The position numbers and the translations under genes were made by a program. The notes under the pieces are model-generated. The model saw nothing but the letters and a program-made list of their open reading frames with translations, was not told where the DNA came from and made no database searches. From assembly GCA_964035575.1 (NCBI GenBank), contig OZ037865.1:1116001-1180000 (forward strand): DNA of 64,000 nt, read 5' to 3'. Shown here piece after piece: positions 1 to 10,257 of the stretch (its first letter is position 1; each line of letters begins with the position of its first letter). The stretch comes from Rhynchopus sp. YZ270_cl-10 (lineage: Eukaryota > Euglenozoa > Diplonemea > Diplonemida > Diplonemidae).

Positions 1-1
1 T

Positions 2-1081
2 TTGCATTTACTTTTCATGGGGTTATGCTGTCACACCATTTGCGAAGGTGTTCTAGGTGCTGTCGATGAAATGCTGCGTGGAGGGGGTGGTGGCGTGGTA
101 TTCCATGGTGTGTCAAGCGGGGAGACGGTGGTGGCTGTGGGTGGGGTAGAACAGCGGTACAGGGCGTCATCTGATGCGGTGCGGTGTTGTAAGTTGGGGG
201 TGGCAGTAGTAGAGGCCTATCATAAGAAGCTAGCGACGACACCAACGCCAACAGCATCAGAACCACAGAACACTGCGATGTCACGCAACCCCATCTGCAC
301 CACGGTCGCCACCCTTACCCCAACCCAAGCCCTCACCACCATATCTGTCATCCCCCTCATCCGCACCCCCAGCACCACCCTCCTCCCTCTCTGTTCACCA
401 GCATGGACTCAATGGGTGGAAGACCTTCGCGCCCTTCTGTCTTGCATTGTGTTTCCGCATCTCGGGTGTGAAGTTAGCTTTGAAACGGATGGTAATTCTC
501 TCATTGCAACAATGCAAACCACGTCTCCTACCACTTTGGGGATCACTCTGTGTGTGAATGTGGTTGGTGAGGTGGTTCCTTCGATCGATGCTGTGGAGGG
601 GTCAGTGCGGGCTTCGATTCTTGAGGCGAGTGAAGGGGCGTGTGGTGTACGTCGTGTCTCCCCTGGAGAGGGTGGGGAAAAGGGTGGCGAAACGCAGGAA
701 GCGCAGGAGGCACAGAGGACAGCGCTGCTCACAACCATTGCAGGTTCGATTGCGAAGATATTTGCTGTAGCGTCGCCAGAGTTCAGGGCAAAGTGTACAG
801 AATTGGTTGGCGAGGAGGAAGGAGGAGAAAAGGGGGCAATGTCAGCAGCGCATCTGCAACGCAGGCTTGCCTCGAGTGTGCACTTTGGGGCGCAGAGTCG
901 GAAGCGTGGTCGTGCGGAGAGAGTCTCCCAGATCTCACAAAATTCGCAAACGGAGGGCAATGTACCGCAAAAAAGGAGGAGAGGAGGAGGAGGAGGAGGA
1001 GGAGGGGGGAAGGGGGCAGAGGGTGAGGAAGGTGCAAAGCGAGGACCAGCGTCGCTTGCTTCCCAAAGTCTCATGGTGTAG
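2..1081 (+). CDS. 3' part of an unrecognised protein, cut by window edge
   Basis: The frame is open from the first bases of the window to a stop at 1079-1081, so the start probably lies upstream. I do not recognise the family. The C-terminal third is low complexity: a basic SRKRGRAER stretch, then a KRRR cluster followed by a run of nine glycines and an acidic/basic tail. The KRKR/KRRR clusters could be nuclear localisation signals, which would suit a nuclear protein, but no catalytic motif is visible. It is on the same strand as all later host genes. Confidence 0.55.
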   Translation: MHLLFMGLCCHTICEGVLGAVDEMLRGGGGGVVFHGVSSGETVVAVGGVEQRYRASSDAVRCCKLGVAVVEAYHKKLATTPTPTASEPQNTAMSRNPICTTVATLTPTQALTTISVIPLIRTPSTTLLPLCSPAWTQWVEDLRALLSCIVFPHLGCEVSFETDGNSLIATMQTTSPTTLGITLCVNVVGEVVPSIDAVEGSVRASILEASEGACGVRRVSPGEGGEKGGETQEAQEAQRTALLTTIAGSIAKIFAVASPEFRAKCTELVGEEEGGEKGAMSAAHLQRRLASSVHFGAQSRKRGRAERVSQISQNSQTEGNVPQKRRRGGGGGGGGGKGAEGEEGAKRGPASLASQSLMV

Positions 1082-1842
1082 TGAGGAGGGGTGTCTCTTC
1101 AGGTCTCTTTGGTGCGAGTGGCTCAGTGTGAGGGAGTGCTTGCGGTCATATTACCAAACATTAAGTCTCAATTTTTTCTTTGTATGATCTGCTTCACAAC
1201 CTTTTCGTTGTTGGGTTTTAGTCTCTCTTGGTTTGTAGGGGTCTCGGGGTTGTGAATCTGGTGACTCACCGTGACTTTTCTCGGTGGCTCGTCCCCTGGC
1301 TGGTTGGAAACAACCTAACAGTCACAATGATCTTTTCCCCCAAAAAAAGGGAATCGCGGTGAGCCACGGTGCCTTTTTTTGCATTTTTTCCGATGCCGTT
1401 TTTTTTCAGTCACAAGGGTCACAAAAACGACATTGGTGAGTCATGGTGACAACTTGTGATTTCCCGCTATGCTGTGTTGCTCCCTTTTTTTGGTGTTTTT
1501 CTGGTCAAGGTACACTGTCACGAGAGGGCTTTGTATTTCAAGTCAACTTTTCGTTGTGTTTTTTGCTAAACGTATCCTCACAGCAGCAGTGGTGTCTCTT
1601 GTGGATACTTCTTCTTATCCTTCTTCTCTTCAGTGCCTTCGTGCGCATAGGTGTTTGCACCATTTCCTCCCATGTCTTCATGTCTCTTCCCATAATTTAA
1701 ACTTCAAACATAAGAGGCTTCTGATACATCACCCACCCTTCTTTGCATCTGCACTATCAATGCCACCTTTGCTTTGCCACCCATCCCCGTTGCTTCCCAA
1801 CCCTCTACCACAGAATGAGGTGACCCTCACCCCAGCCCGCCG
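1082..1842. other. intergenic, short repeat modules
   Basis: No gene is seen. Around 1260-1460 a motif resembling GTGACTCACCGTGAC recurs three times in imperfect form. At about 1503-1549 there is a partial copy of short repeat module D (AAGGTACACTGTCACGAGAGG...). The last 100 bases are pyrimidine-rich and end in CTACCACAG about 28 bases before the next ATG, which would suit a splice acceptor at the 5' end of the next mRNA. Confidence 0.5.
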
Positions 1843-4194
1843 ATGGCTAATGCACTGGACGTGACACGGGGACGGCGAGGGGGTGCTGGCCTGCACCACT
1901 CGTACTCGCAGATCAGCATCTTCGGGGGAGCGCCGTCGAAGGGTGCTGTGCAGGAGGCACCCAGCCAGCTGCTAAACCAGATGCCCAGCCAGATGTCCAA
2001 CCAGATGCCCAGCCAGGTGCAGCAGAAGGGCAACACAGCCTCTCCAGCTCCAGTGGCGCCACACCCCGCTCCGTCGGTACAGCAGCAGGGCTATTCGGGG
2101 AATGGCGAAAACGTGTATTCGATTCTGGCAAACCCGGCGCAGGTGAAGCCGCAGGTGCCCATGCAGCAGCAGATGCAGCAAGTGCAGCAGGTGCCGCCCC
2201 GTGCTCAGCAGCAGGCAGTTGTACAGCAGTCCGCAGAGCAGCTGCAGCAGCAGATCCAGAAGCTGCAGCTGCAACAGCAGCAGATCCAGCAGATCCAAGA
2301 GCAGCAAGCGCTTATTCGACAGCTCCAGCAGGAGTCAATACTGGAGCCACAACAACAACGCCAACAAAAGCAGCCGCAGCAACAACAACAACAACAGCAA
2401 CAGCAACAGCATCAACAACAACCACAGCAGCATCAACAGCAGCAATCACAGCCACATCAACAACCACAGCAACAACGCCAACAGCAACAACAAAAGCAAC
2501 CACAACCACAACAACGCCAGCAGAAGCAACAACAACAACAACAACAACCACTACAACGCAAACAAAGCCTCCACAAACAACCACCCCAAAAGCAACCCCC
2601 TCTTGAAGACCCCCAGGACAGAAGCAACCCACAGGACGCACCCCTCACACGCACCACAAGCCTCACCAAAAGCACTTCCCGCAAACGCGAGAACGAACGC
2701 GACGCACGCATGAAGGCGAAGCAGAAGCGCGAACGCCGCGCCTCACAAGCCTCTACCCAGCTGCAGGACGAGCAGACACGACGCGACCGCGAGCGCGAGG
2801 AGCGCATTGCGCGCACACGCCAAGAGGAGCTGGAGAGGAAGGAGGGGGAGAAGGTGGAGCGACGCCGCCGGGCGAGAGAAGAGCTGGAACGCAAAGAAGC
2901 CCAACGACGACGCGAAGAGGACCGCAGGAAGGGGAAGCTGGCCGCTGCCCGGGGCGGACGCCACGACACACCACCCACACTACCCCCACACGACGTCGAC
3001 ACACCACCCACACCACACCCCGACAACGACCCCTCCGACCACTCCATCGAACGCCTCATGGACGACCTCCGCAGGGAACAGTCCTCACAGCAGTACTCAC
3101 CCCGCTCCAAAACCGCAGGCGACAGCTACAAACGCATCCCCTCCCGCCTCCAACCCCTCCACCCCAAGGCAAAGCCCCTCACCGCCCCGGCTCTCAAACA
3201 TGACTCACCACCCTCCCCAGAACACCACCCACAACCACCCGACCCTGTCTGGGTAGACGGCGACCAACGCCTCACTGTCAACAAACAGCAGATCTACACC
3301 TGCCTCGATCCGCACACCGCGGAAGCCCTATGGGGTTTTCTTTGCAACGCTCCAAAAGAACTCCCAAAGGAGCCACGACACACTCCGGTAAATAGAATGC
3401 AGTTGGAGCATGCTTCCGGGGGGGTATTGGAAGATGGCGCGCAGGTGGACGCATTATGGGATTTTTTGAGTAACAACTGTGCAACGGAAGGGGGCGTGCA
3501 TGTATGCGGGGAAGCGGAGGAGCCAGAACTTCCTGGAGTGCATGAAATGGTGACCGCAGACAGCAGTGGGTTTGCTGTTGAGGCTGGAGTACCGCGTAGA
3601 AAGACGTCTATCGCCAGGGAAAGGCTGTCACAGCTCCGCGCCGAAGCGAATCAACAAATCAATGAAGAGATGGAACACCCACCTTCGCCGTCTCCTTCAC
3701 CTATCCACCACGCACCACAGCCATATCAGCAACCCCGCATCCCCACCCCACCAAAATCTCCTAAATACGTAGACAGCATAGGGTCGGATGAAGAAAGCGT
3801 TGTTTGCCATGAACCGAAACAAATGAAGTCTGACAACACCGCAGCCTTAGTGGATACGGAGGCACAGTATCGGCGGCTGGTGAAAGAGTATGAGGAAGGG
3901 AAGAAGGATGCTGAGGATGACAACGCAAGCATAGACCCCTCTGCAGAGGAGACAGAAGAGAACAATGCGGTGGACGAGTCATGCGAAGTAGTTGAAGAAG
4001 ATGCGAACACTGATGATCAAGACGCGGATGATGAAGATGATGACGAAGAGACTGAGGAGTCGACAGGAGACAAGAATGAGGAGGAGGAGGAGGATGAAGA
4101 TGAGGAGGGTGAGGGTGAGGATGAGGACAATGCAGAAGAGGAGGAGGACACTGAATACTCTGAAACCTTCTCTGAAGGTCGTGCGGAGTACTGA
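1843..4194 (+). CDS. Gln-rich, coiled-coil, acidic-tailed protein (783 aa)
   Basis: A single-exon gene whose product has three zones. Residues ~30-260 are Gln/Met/Pro rich with long CAG/CAA-encoded glutamine runs. Residues ~270-370 are a highly charged Arg/Glu helix (RERRASQ, TRRDREREER, RRREEDRRKG) expected to form a coiled coil or single alpha-helix. The last ~130 residues are Glu/Asp rich, with runs of 5-6 acidic residues and ending in SEGRAEY. The region between has short conserved-looking WGFLCN and WDFLSN repeats near residues 490-545. No enzymatic domain is visible. Such composition occurs in scaffold, transcription and cytoskeletal proteins, but I cannot choose. The start is the first ATG after a pyrimidine tract ending in CACAG. 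The codon bias fits the other host genes. Confidence 0.8.
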   Translation: MANALDVTRGRRGGAGLHHSYSQISIFGGAPSKGAVQEAPSQLLNQMPSQMSNQMPSQVQQKGNTASPAPVAPHPAPSVQQQGYSGNGENVYSILANPAQVKPQVPMQQQMQQVQQVPPRAQQQAVVQQSAEQLQQQIQKLQLQQQQIQQIQEQQALIRQLQQESILEPQQQRQQKQPQQQQQQQQQQQHQQQPQQHQQQQSQPHQQPQQQRQQQQQKQPQPQQRQQKQQQQQQQPLQRKQSLHKQPPQKQPPLEDPQDRSNPQDAPLTRTTSLTKSTSRKRENERDARMKAKQKRERRASQASTQLQDEQTRRDREREERIARTRQEELERKEGEKVERRRRAREELERKEAQRRREEDRRKGKLAAARGGRHDTPPTLPPHDVDTPPTPHPDNDPSDHSIERLMDDLRREQSSQQYSPRSKTAGDSYKRIPSRLQPLHPKAKPLTAPALKHDSPPSPEHHPQPPDPVWVDGDQRLTVNKQQIYTCLDPHTAEALWGFLCNAPKELPKEPRHTPVNRMQLEHASGGVLEDGAQVDALWDFLSNNCATEGGVHVCGEAEEPELPGVHEMVTADSSGFAVEAGVPRRKTSIARERLSQLRAEANQQINEEMEHPPSPSPSPIHHAPQPYQQPRIPTPPKSPKYVDSIGSDEESVVCHEPKQMKSDNTAALVDTEAQYRRLVKEYEEGKKDAEDDNASIDPSAEETEENNAVDESCEVVEEDANTDDQDADDEDDDEETEESTGDKNEEEEEDEDEEGEGEDEDNAEEEEDTEYSETFSEGRAEY

Positions 4195-6098
4195 AAAAAA
4201 AGGAAGGAAGGAAAAGAAAGAAAAAAGGGGGGTAAAAAACCCCTTCCATTGTTCAGCTACCAATGTTGGTATCATATCATTTAAGGTGGATCTAAGCACC
4301 CACGAGTGGCAATAACACATAAAAAAAAACAAACAAAACGACGAATGAATAAACCAAAGAATAATCTAATGAGACTAAAGCACAGAGAGACTTCGGGTCA
4401 TCTTATAAGATTTTCTATTGTGTGCATCTATTCAAAAATATTGGTCACATTGTAAATATAGTGGAATATAGTGGAGCACACTCTAGGGTGGCTACACTAA
4501 TACAACCAAGTTTTCAAAAAAGCGAAACTTCGTCAAAGAATAGAATTGTGAGAAATGGATAAAAAAAGAGGGCACAATACCGTCTCCCATAGGAAGACTG
4601 GAAGAAACGAAGGAAAGGTGGAGGGAGGTGGAGGAGGTAGCTAGGGGAGGTTGTCCTGCAAAGCAGAGGGTGTCTGTGTGGTGACAGTCTTCTCTGCGCA
4701 AAAGGGGGAATTGCTCTCGAAAGTATTTCTGCTGCCGTTTGTATTAAAATTTTGTAGCATTTACGTAAAGGTAACTACGCGAAGCATGCTCATCTTACGA
4801 ACCCTCTCTCTTTTCATACAACAGAAGCTTTTTTTCACCTTTTGTCCCCTTTTTTTAAAACTTTTCTTACAAGAACCCTCTCTCTTTTCCGTTTGGTTTG
4901 AATTTGAAAGATGCGTGCTGAAATGATGTCTGGTAATGTTTCTATCAAGGTGACTAAACATGAGAGGCTTAGGATCATCTTATAAACTTTTCTTGTTTTT
5001 TCTTCATGTTTTTCAGAAGACTTTTTTTTTTTTTCAACGAGAATCTTTCTGATTTGCCCCCTTTTTTTCCAGTGCCTGCGTCCGCCGGTGCGTGGTGAGG
5101 CGTTTGCACTTTCAACTTCTCTTTTTTCCCCCACCTGACCACCTTAAATGCCTGCCCTGCTGTTGTTTAACTATGTTTGTTTGTCTATTTTTTTTCTTTC
5201 TTGTTGGTGACGCTGAGGGGTGCTTAGCAGTCAATTGATGCTTGCTGAACACGAGAGACTTACGTTCATCTGACAAAAGCTTTCTTTTTCTCCCCCCCTT
5301 TTTCTTTTTCACTCAAGAGATGGATGCCATACTCCAGGGAGAATGGCAATCTGTGTTCCAGATCCCACCGAGCTGGAGTACCACGACTAATATTGTGATC
5401 AAGGAGCCTAAAAACACGAGAGACATAGGTTCATCTCATAAAATTTTTATGTTTTCTTTTCTCTGCACACACTTACACCCACCCCATCCCTGTCTTTCCT
5501 CTTTTGCCGTTTACTTCTCCATAAGCAATCTTTCTTTTAATATTGCACAAAAAGTGACTAAGCACTGGCCAAGCTTAAACACATCTGACCATTATTTTCC
5601 CTTACACGAAATGGGTAATAAACCAGACAAGAAGCGACGTTCTTAAAATCTTTTTAAAAGCATTTTTTTTTGAGACCCCTTTTTCACTGACAACAGATCA
5701 GACCAGAGACCCAAGAGATTAGTTGATAATGGTCTGGTTTCCCTTTCACCTCATTTTCCAATGAGTCTGAAAGCCAAGAAACCCCCACACACTTTTTTTT
5801 TAACCCTTTTTTTTTTTTTTTTTGCAAACTTTTGTTTTTTGTTTTTTGTTTGCTTTTATCACATTAACACCCCCCATCCCACGAGATTCCATGCAAATGA
5901 CGCTCGTTTTCTCAAAAAAAATTTCGCCCCTTCCTCCCACAATTTTTTTCATTCCAGAAGACTTACTCCTCCAACGTATGGCCCCCATCGTACGCTTGCA
6001 CCACATGCCGACAAATTGCCGGTTCAGGCTTCTCTCTCCTCTCCCTCTCTTTTCAAAACAACTCTACCAAATCAGATAACCCAAACACCACCCTCACC
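4195..6098. other. intergenic, modules A, B and F
   Basis: No gene is seen. Module A copies lie at about 4370-4418, 4950-4993, 5244-5287 and 5412-5452. Module B lies at 4470-4520. Part of module F (AGTGCCTGCGTCCGCCGG ... TTTGCACTTTCAACTTCTC) lies at about 5070-5122. The rest is T-rich homopolymer sequence. The last 80 bases are a long CT tract followed by AATCAG and the next start. Confidence 0.6.
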
Positions 6099-7163
6099 AT
6101 GATGCACTTTGCAGGCACCGGAGCATGGCAGGTTGCCAGCGGCGCCAACAGCGTTCTCTGTCTTGGCTCCGCTGTGTATGCCGGCTGCGCCTGCTATCGG
6201 GTGGCCACTCGCGCGAAGCCCACCTTCACCGCGGAGACGAAGGACATCCCTGACGAAGAACTGCGCAATGCGCTAGCTACTGTCCACACCCTTTCCGCAG
6301 GCAGCGCGGTCGCCGCTTTAGGTGGAACACTCTGCTTCACGATGAACCCAACTGTCCCAGTATGGCTGCCCCTCTCCGGAGCTGCTGGGGGTGTCATTCT
6401 GTATGTCACCCGCCGTTGGAATGAGCTTTTCTCTGCACGCAACAATGCCTATTTTGCGGAAAACACTGCGTTGCTGACTGGCGCCGCATTTTGCGGTGGC
6501 TGGGCTGCCGGGCCTATTGCGCACCTCTTTGGAAACTTCTTGTTTAGGTATTATGCGCCCATCAGTATCGGAACGTTATTGGGGTATGCTACTGCATCGC
6601 AGATTGCGTCGAGCAATGGATTGTATTTGGCATTGCATGGTCCGTTGGCGGGGGTGTGTTTTGGAGCAGGGCTGGGGGCGTTGGTGCCTCTTGCGAGAAC
6701 TGAGCAGAACTATGCAAAGGCTGGGGTAGTGTACTCCGCAGTGGTTGCATCGGCTGTAGGGTCTGCAGCGTTGTCGTTGCATGGTGTAGTGGCGGTGAAC
6801 AATGTTTCGGTGTGGGAGTTGATTAAACGGATCGTTACCTCACCAATTGATGTGTTCCGCAATGGGATCAAACCCCCAAAGAAGCATAAAGACGAAGAAG
6901 ATGGAATTGATGTTGCAACATCATCATTGATGCTTACTCTCGCAGGCGCAGCTATGTTTTACAAACTCGCCAAAAGGATGGTGAGAAAAGGTGTCAGAAC
7001 CGCGCGAGGCAACAAAGCAGGCAAAAAGGCCTGCTTCGGTGTGGTGGACTACGACGCAGTGGGGGCGAGCATGCTCATGTCGGTGCTGGTGTCGATGCTC
7101 TACCTTCGTGCGCTCAGAGTCGCAAGAGGTGAGGTCTCGGTTCCTGTTGCAAACTCGGAATAA
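6099..7163 (+). CDS. multi-pass membrane protein, unknown family (354 aa)
   Basis: A single exon. The product is Gly/Ala rich with about eight hydrophobic stretches, roughly at residues 12-33, 63-82, 88-104, 125-145, 155-175, 183-200, 212-235 and 276-295, plus a C-terminal one near 325-342. A charged loop (KKHKDEEDG) lies near residue 265, followed by a basic segment (KRMVRKGVRTARGNKAGKK). Architecture alone points to an integral membrane protein of an organelle or the ER. I found no signature that names it. The start MMHF follows a CT tract ending in AAATCAG about 20 bases upstream. Confidence 0.75.
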   Translation: MMHFAGTGAWQVASGANSVLCLGSAVYAGCACYRVATRAKPTFTAETKDIPDEELRNALATVHTLSAGSAVAALGGTLCFTMNPTVPVWLPLSGAAGGVILYVTRRWNELFSARNNAYFAENTALLTGAAFCGGWAAGPIAHLFGNFLFRYYAPISIGTLLGYATASQIASSNGLYLALHGPLAGVCFGAGLGALVPLARTEQNYAKAGVVYSAVVASAVGSAALSLHGVVAVNNVSVWELIKRIVTSPIDVFRNGIKPPKKHKDEEDGIDVATSSLMLTLAGAAMFYKLAKRMVRKGVRTARGNKAGKKACFGVVDYDAVGASMLMSVLVSMLYLRALRVARGEVSVPVANSE

Positions 7164-8859
7164 ATTTTTTGAGGTGATATAAGAGGGGTATGGGGGGGAA
7201 AGGGGAGGGGCTCGAATTTGAATTTTTTTTTTGGGATTTTATATTGGTACGGAAAATGATGTTGAATTTTGTTCTTTTTTTGAAAATTTGATTGTATTCT
7301 TGTGGATTCCAAAGGAATGCGCTCCATAAAAAAAACAAAACAAAGACGCTTTTTAGGTGATTGCTGATGAACATGATATTTTTTTTCTGTGGCAGATGAC
7401 ACTGTATGACGCTTACATGGGTCTGCAATGAAGAGTGCTATTGCAGGTTGTAGGCTCCGTGGTCATCCAAGCAGTGCACTGTCCGATTAGGCTCATGCTA
7501 TTATGGCCAACTACTCTTTTTTCTTTCAAGGAGAAGTCTGTGCACGAGAGTCACATTCATCTTATAAATTTTTGTTCTTTTTGTTCTTTTTTGCTGAAGA
7601 TCCTGTGAAGAAAATTTTTTTGCGGGAGATTTTTTACGTCATTTTGAATGCAAGCCTTCACACTTCACTGGCGATTGGAAATGGTGCATTTTTTTTTGTA
7701 AATCATACTACTGTGTGACTGTACAGAAATGTTGTACAAAAAAAGTAGTCAATTGCTGTTGACATTGCACCTCCTTTAGACGAGCAATCTCTTGCTGGAC
7801 TCGTCTGTGCTGATGTGGAAAGGGGAAGGATACGATACGGGGAGGGGGTTTAATTTATTTTTAAAGTAAGTGCAGCATAACAGCTTTGTTATAACATAGA
7901 TGTGTGTGCCGGAGGCATGCGCATCTTTCATTCTTTCTTTTTTGTTCGCCCTACTGTTTGTGTTATAAATAGTAAGTATATGAATGTATTGTTCGCACTT
8001 TCAACTTCTCTCTTTTTTTGTTCTCTCCCCCAAGGTGACGGTATGCAAGGCTTTAAGTTCATGAGACTAAAATTGTGGGGTTTTTTTTTTGTTTTTCGTT
8101 TTTGGTTTTGGGTTTGACGTACAACCAAAACCAATAGTAACGTACCTTATCGCTCGTAAGTAACCAAGTGGTCAGGTCATTTCCTCCTATTTGTTTGCTT
8201 TCTTCTGAATGATGAAGGTAGATAAAATATTCTTTTCGATTTATTCCTCTCCACAATTTTGATATTTTTTTCCCCCGCTGTGCTTCATTTTTTTATTATT
8301 TGTGCTGTCAATAACCCCGCGGAGAACCCTTCACCCACCTACTGAACGGTTGAGGTGTTTTGCACTGTCAACAATTTTCTCACTCAAAATAGCCCCCCTG
8401 ACAACGTCTTCATGCATATTCCCCCCCCCAAAGGAGAGGGTCAACACACTAGCCTGACCTTTCCCGCCTTTTCCAATATGATAAAACACCCTCCCCAACC
8501 CTCTCCCCGACCCCTTTTTAATCTCTCCCCACAGAGTTTTTTTTTTTAATACCTACAAGCGTAGCTTAAAGGAGAAATAGTTCCTCGGATACGGTCGCGA
8601 AGCACCCCCTCCAACAGGGTGATTGTGCAATCAACGAAAAAACCTTTCCCCCTTTTACTTATCAGAGTTATGTTTCGCTGTACACCCTTTGATGCAGTAC
8701 GAATCAATGATGGCGATTGACAGCAAATACTCTGATGCCTACGTACCCCTCTACTGTATTGCACTTCCCCCGCTTTCACACCATCCCTCTCCCCCCTGCC
8801 ACCCTCCTTTCTCTCACCACCCTCCCAGCAAATGTGATCCCCTCCGCGCAATAAAAAAA
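7164..8859. other. intergenic, short repeats
   Basis: No gene is seen. It contains a diverged module A at about 7541-7580, a 3' fragment of module F (TTCGCACTTTCAACTTCTC) near 7987 and a larger part at 8313-8375, and a copy of module G at 8548-8640. The last has a second copy inside intron 2 of the MAP kinase gene at 29738-29845. A reading frame that extends MED6 upstream to 8623 runs through module G, so I do not count it as coding. Confidence 0.55.
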
Positions 8860-9840
8860 ATGTCTGCCGTTTCCTCTTCTGCCCCTGCCTCCTGGCGTGA
8901 CCCGAATGTGAGTAAATTTGTCAACCCTTTGCCGCCTCTTCCGCCACAAAGACCCGGCGTAGATGGGCATGCCGCTGCTGCGTACAAGGAGCGTATCCTT
9001 GAGTACTTTTGCCGCTCACCATTTTACGACCAGACGAGCCTGACAGCGTCATTGAGGAAAGGGGTGCGCTTGGATGCGGCTGCATTCCTTCGCACCAACG
9101 ATGGGATCTATTACCAGGCCGACGTTGTGCAGAACACTATCCCGCTGGTGTCGGCGTTTTACAACAAAGCCAACAAAGGTCTTGCCCCCGAGACAACGCA
9201 GCTTGCACACTACTACATCATTAACGGGGAAATCCGAAAGGCATACACCCTGCGTGAACGGGGCATGCACAGTCTCTCCATTGCAGCGCACCACCTCACC
9301 GCCTCTGTCCAATCCGAAACCGCCATGCTCCTGGAGGCGTCGGAAGCGGAGTTGCGTTCTCTTGAAGATGGTTGCAAAACAAACAAACGAAGGCGTATTG
9401 TGCCAGGCGGTGCGGTGCGGCATGTTCTCCGTGAGGCTATGCAGCAGGTGGAACAGGAGCATGCGGAAAAGGAGCGGGCTAGGCTCGCAGCAGAGCGTGC
9501 GGCAATGGAGGCACGGCAGCCGCGAGGATTGCAGCAGCAACAGGAGGAGGCAGAGGCGGCACGGTTTGTGAAGGTGGCGCAACAGCAGACGCAGCCGGTG
9601 GCATTTAAGGACCCGCGCTTCTCAAAATGGATTGAGTTCCACGTGGCAGGGGGTGCGCTCCGCTACACCGCAGACGGAGAAGAGCGTGCCCCCGTACGCG
9701 AAGTGGTCTTCGACCGTGTCAAGCTTGTTCTCCTCCTCGGCGCTAAGCGCGGTGCGGTCCTCCCCCCCTCCCACGAAGCCGTGCTTACAGGACTCAAGGT
9801 GTTGTGTAAACAGGCGAATGTCCCCTTTAAAGTGCGTTAA
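8860..9840 (+). CDS. MED6: Mediator complex subunit 6
   Basis: MED6 belongs to the head module of Mediator, which bridges activators and RNA polymerase II in the nucleus. Residues ~30-170 show the family core in order: ILEYFCRSPFYDQTS (compare the FxxSPFYD motif), then GIYYQADVVQN in place of GIEY-type sequence, then LAHYYIINGEIRKA (the YYII-G motif) and a following helix SLSIAAHHL. A charged/Gln-rich helix follows (EQEHAEKERARLAAER), then a C-terminal domain. The length of 326 residues is slightly above the usual ~250. I chose the ATG at 8860 because the frame upstream overlaps a dispersed repeat and reads as low complexity. No intron is seen. Confidence 0.88.
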   Translation: MSAVSSSAPASWRDPNVSKFVNPLPPLPPQRPGVDGHAAAAYKERILEYFCRSPFYDQTSLTASLRKGVRLDAAAFLRTNDGIYYQADVVQNTIPLVSAFYNKANKGLAPETTQLAHYYIINGEIRKAYTLRERGMHSLSIAAHHLTASVQSETAMLLEASEAELRSLEDGCKTNKRRRIVPGGAVRHVLREAMQQVEQEHAEKERARLAAERAAMEARQPRGLQQQQEEAEAARFVKVAQQQTQPVAFKDPRFSKWIEFHVAGGALRYTADGEERAPVREVVFDRVKLVLLLGAKRGAVLPPSHEAVLTGLKVLCKQANVPFKVR

Positions 9841-10150
9841 GGGAGGTGAGTGAGCACCGTAGAGAACAAAACGATCTGTTCAAAAAATGTCTAGAAGAGT
9901 TTTTGGTCAGCGTGCGAGATGAACGTTCCCTTCAACGTGTGGAGAAGTATTGAAGAGGGGTAAGGGAAGAGTCGCTGTCCAAGATAGTGCGGTGCTTTTG
10001 ATGTGATTTGTGGCAGTGGTGGTGGTGGTGGTGCTCACAGGATGGTGGGGAGGGTGTGGTAGAGGGCTGGGCAACAGAGGGTGTATATCTGTACACCCAA
10101 GAAGAACGGCTTTGCTGCAGAAGTCAACACAAACAATAGATCCCACCCCT
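9841..10150. other. intergenic, nothing recognised
   Basis: No gene or known module is seen. A (GGT)n/GTGGTGGTGG stretch lies at about 10010-10035. The region leads into the shared 5' leader of the LRR family. Confidence 0.4.
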
Positions 10151-10257
10151 CCTGTTTTTTACCTTTCCTCCAGCCTGATCCATCCTCACACAACCTCACC
10201 AACACCAAACAACACAAACAACACCAGATATTTTCTCAAAAGCAATCCACATACACA
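10151..10257 (+). promoter_or_regulatory. shared 5' leader, LRR gene 1
   Basis: A ~110-bp block immediately upstream of the ATG that recurs almost unchanged before all five LRR genes and the M23 gene. It begins with a CTGTTTTT...ACCTTCC pyrimidine stretch ending in CCAG. It continues with GATCCATCCTCACACAACC, a CAACACCAAACAACAC tract and CAGATATTTTCTCAAAAGC, and ends CACATACACA before ATGG. The pyrimidine tract plus CAG could be a splice or spliced-leader acceptor, with the CA-rich part as 5' UTR. That role is inferred. Confidence 0.6.

Noticed and set aside
8623-8859. N-terminal extension of MED6
   Set aside because: The frame runs through a dispersed repeat and low-complexity Pro/His sequence; the MED6 core begins after 8860.
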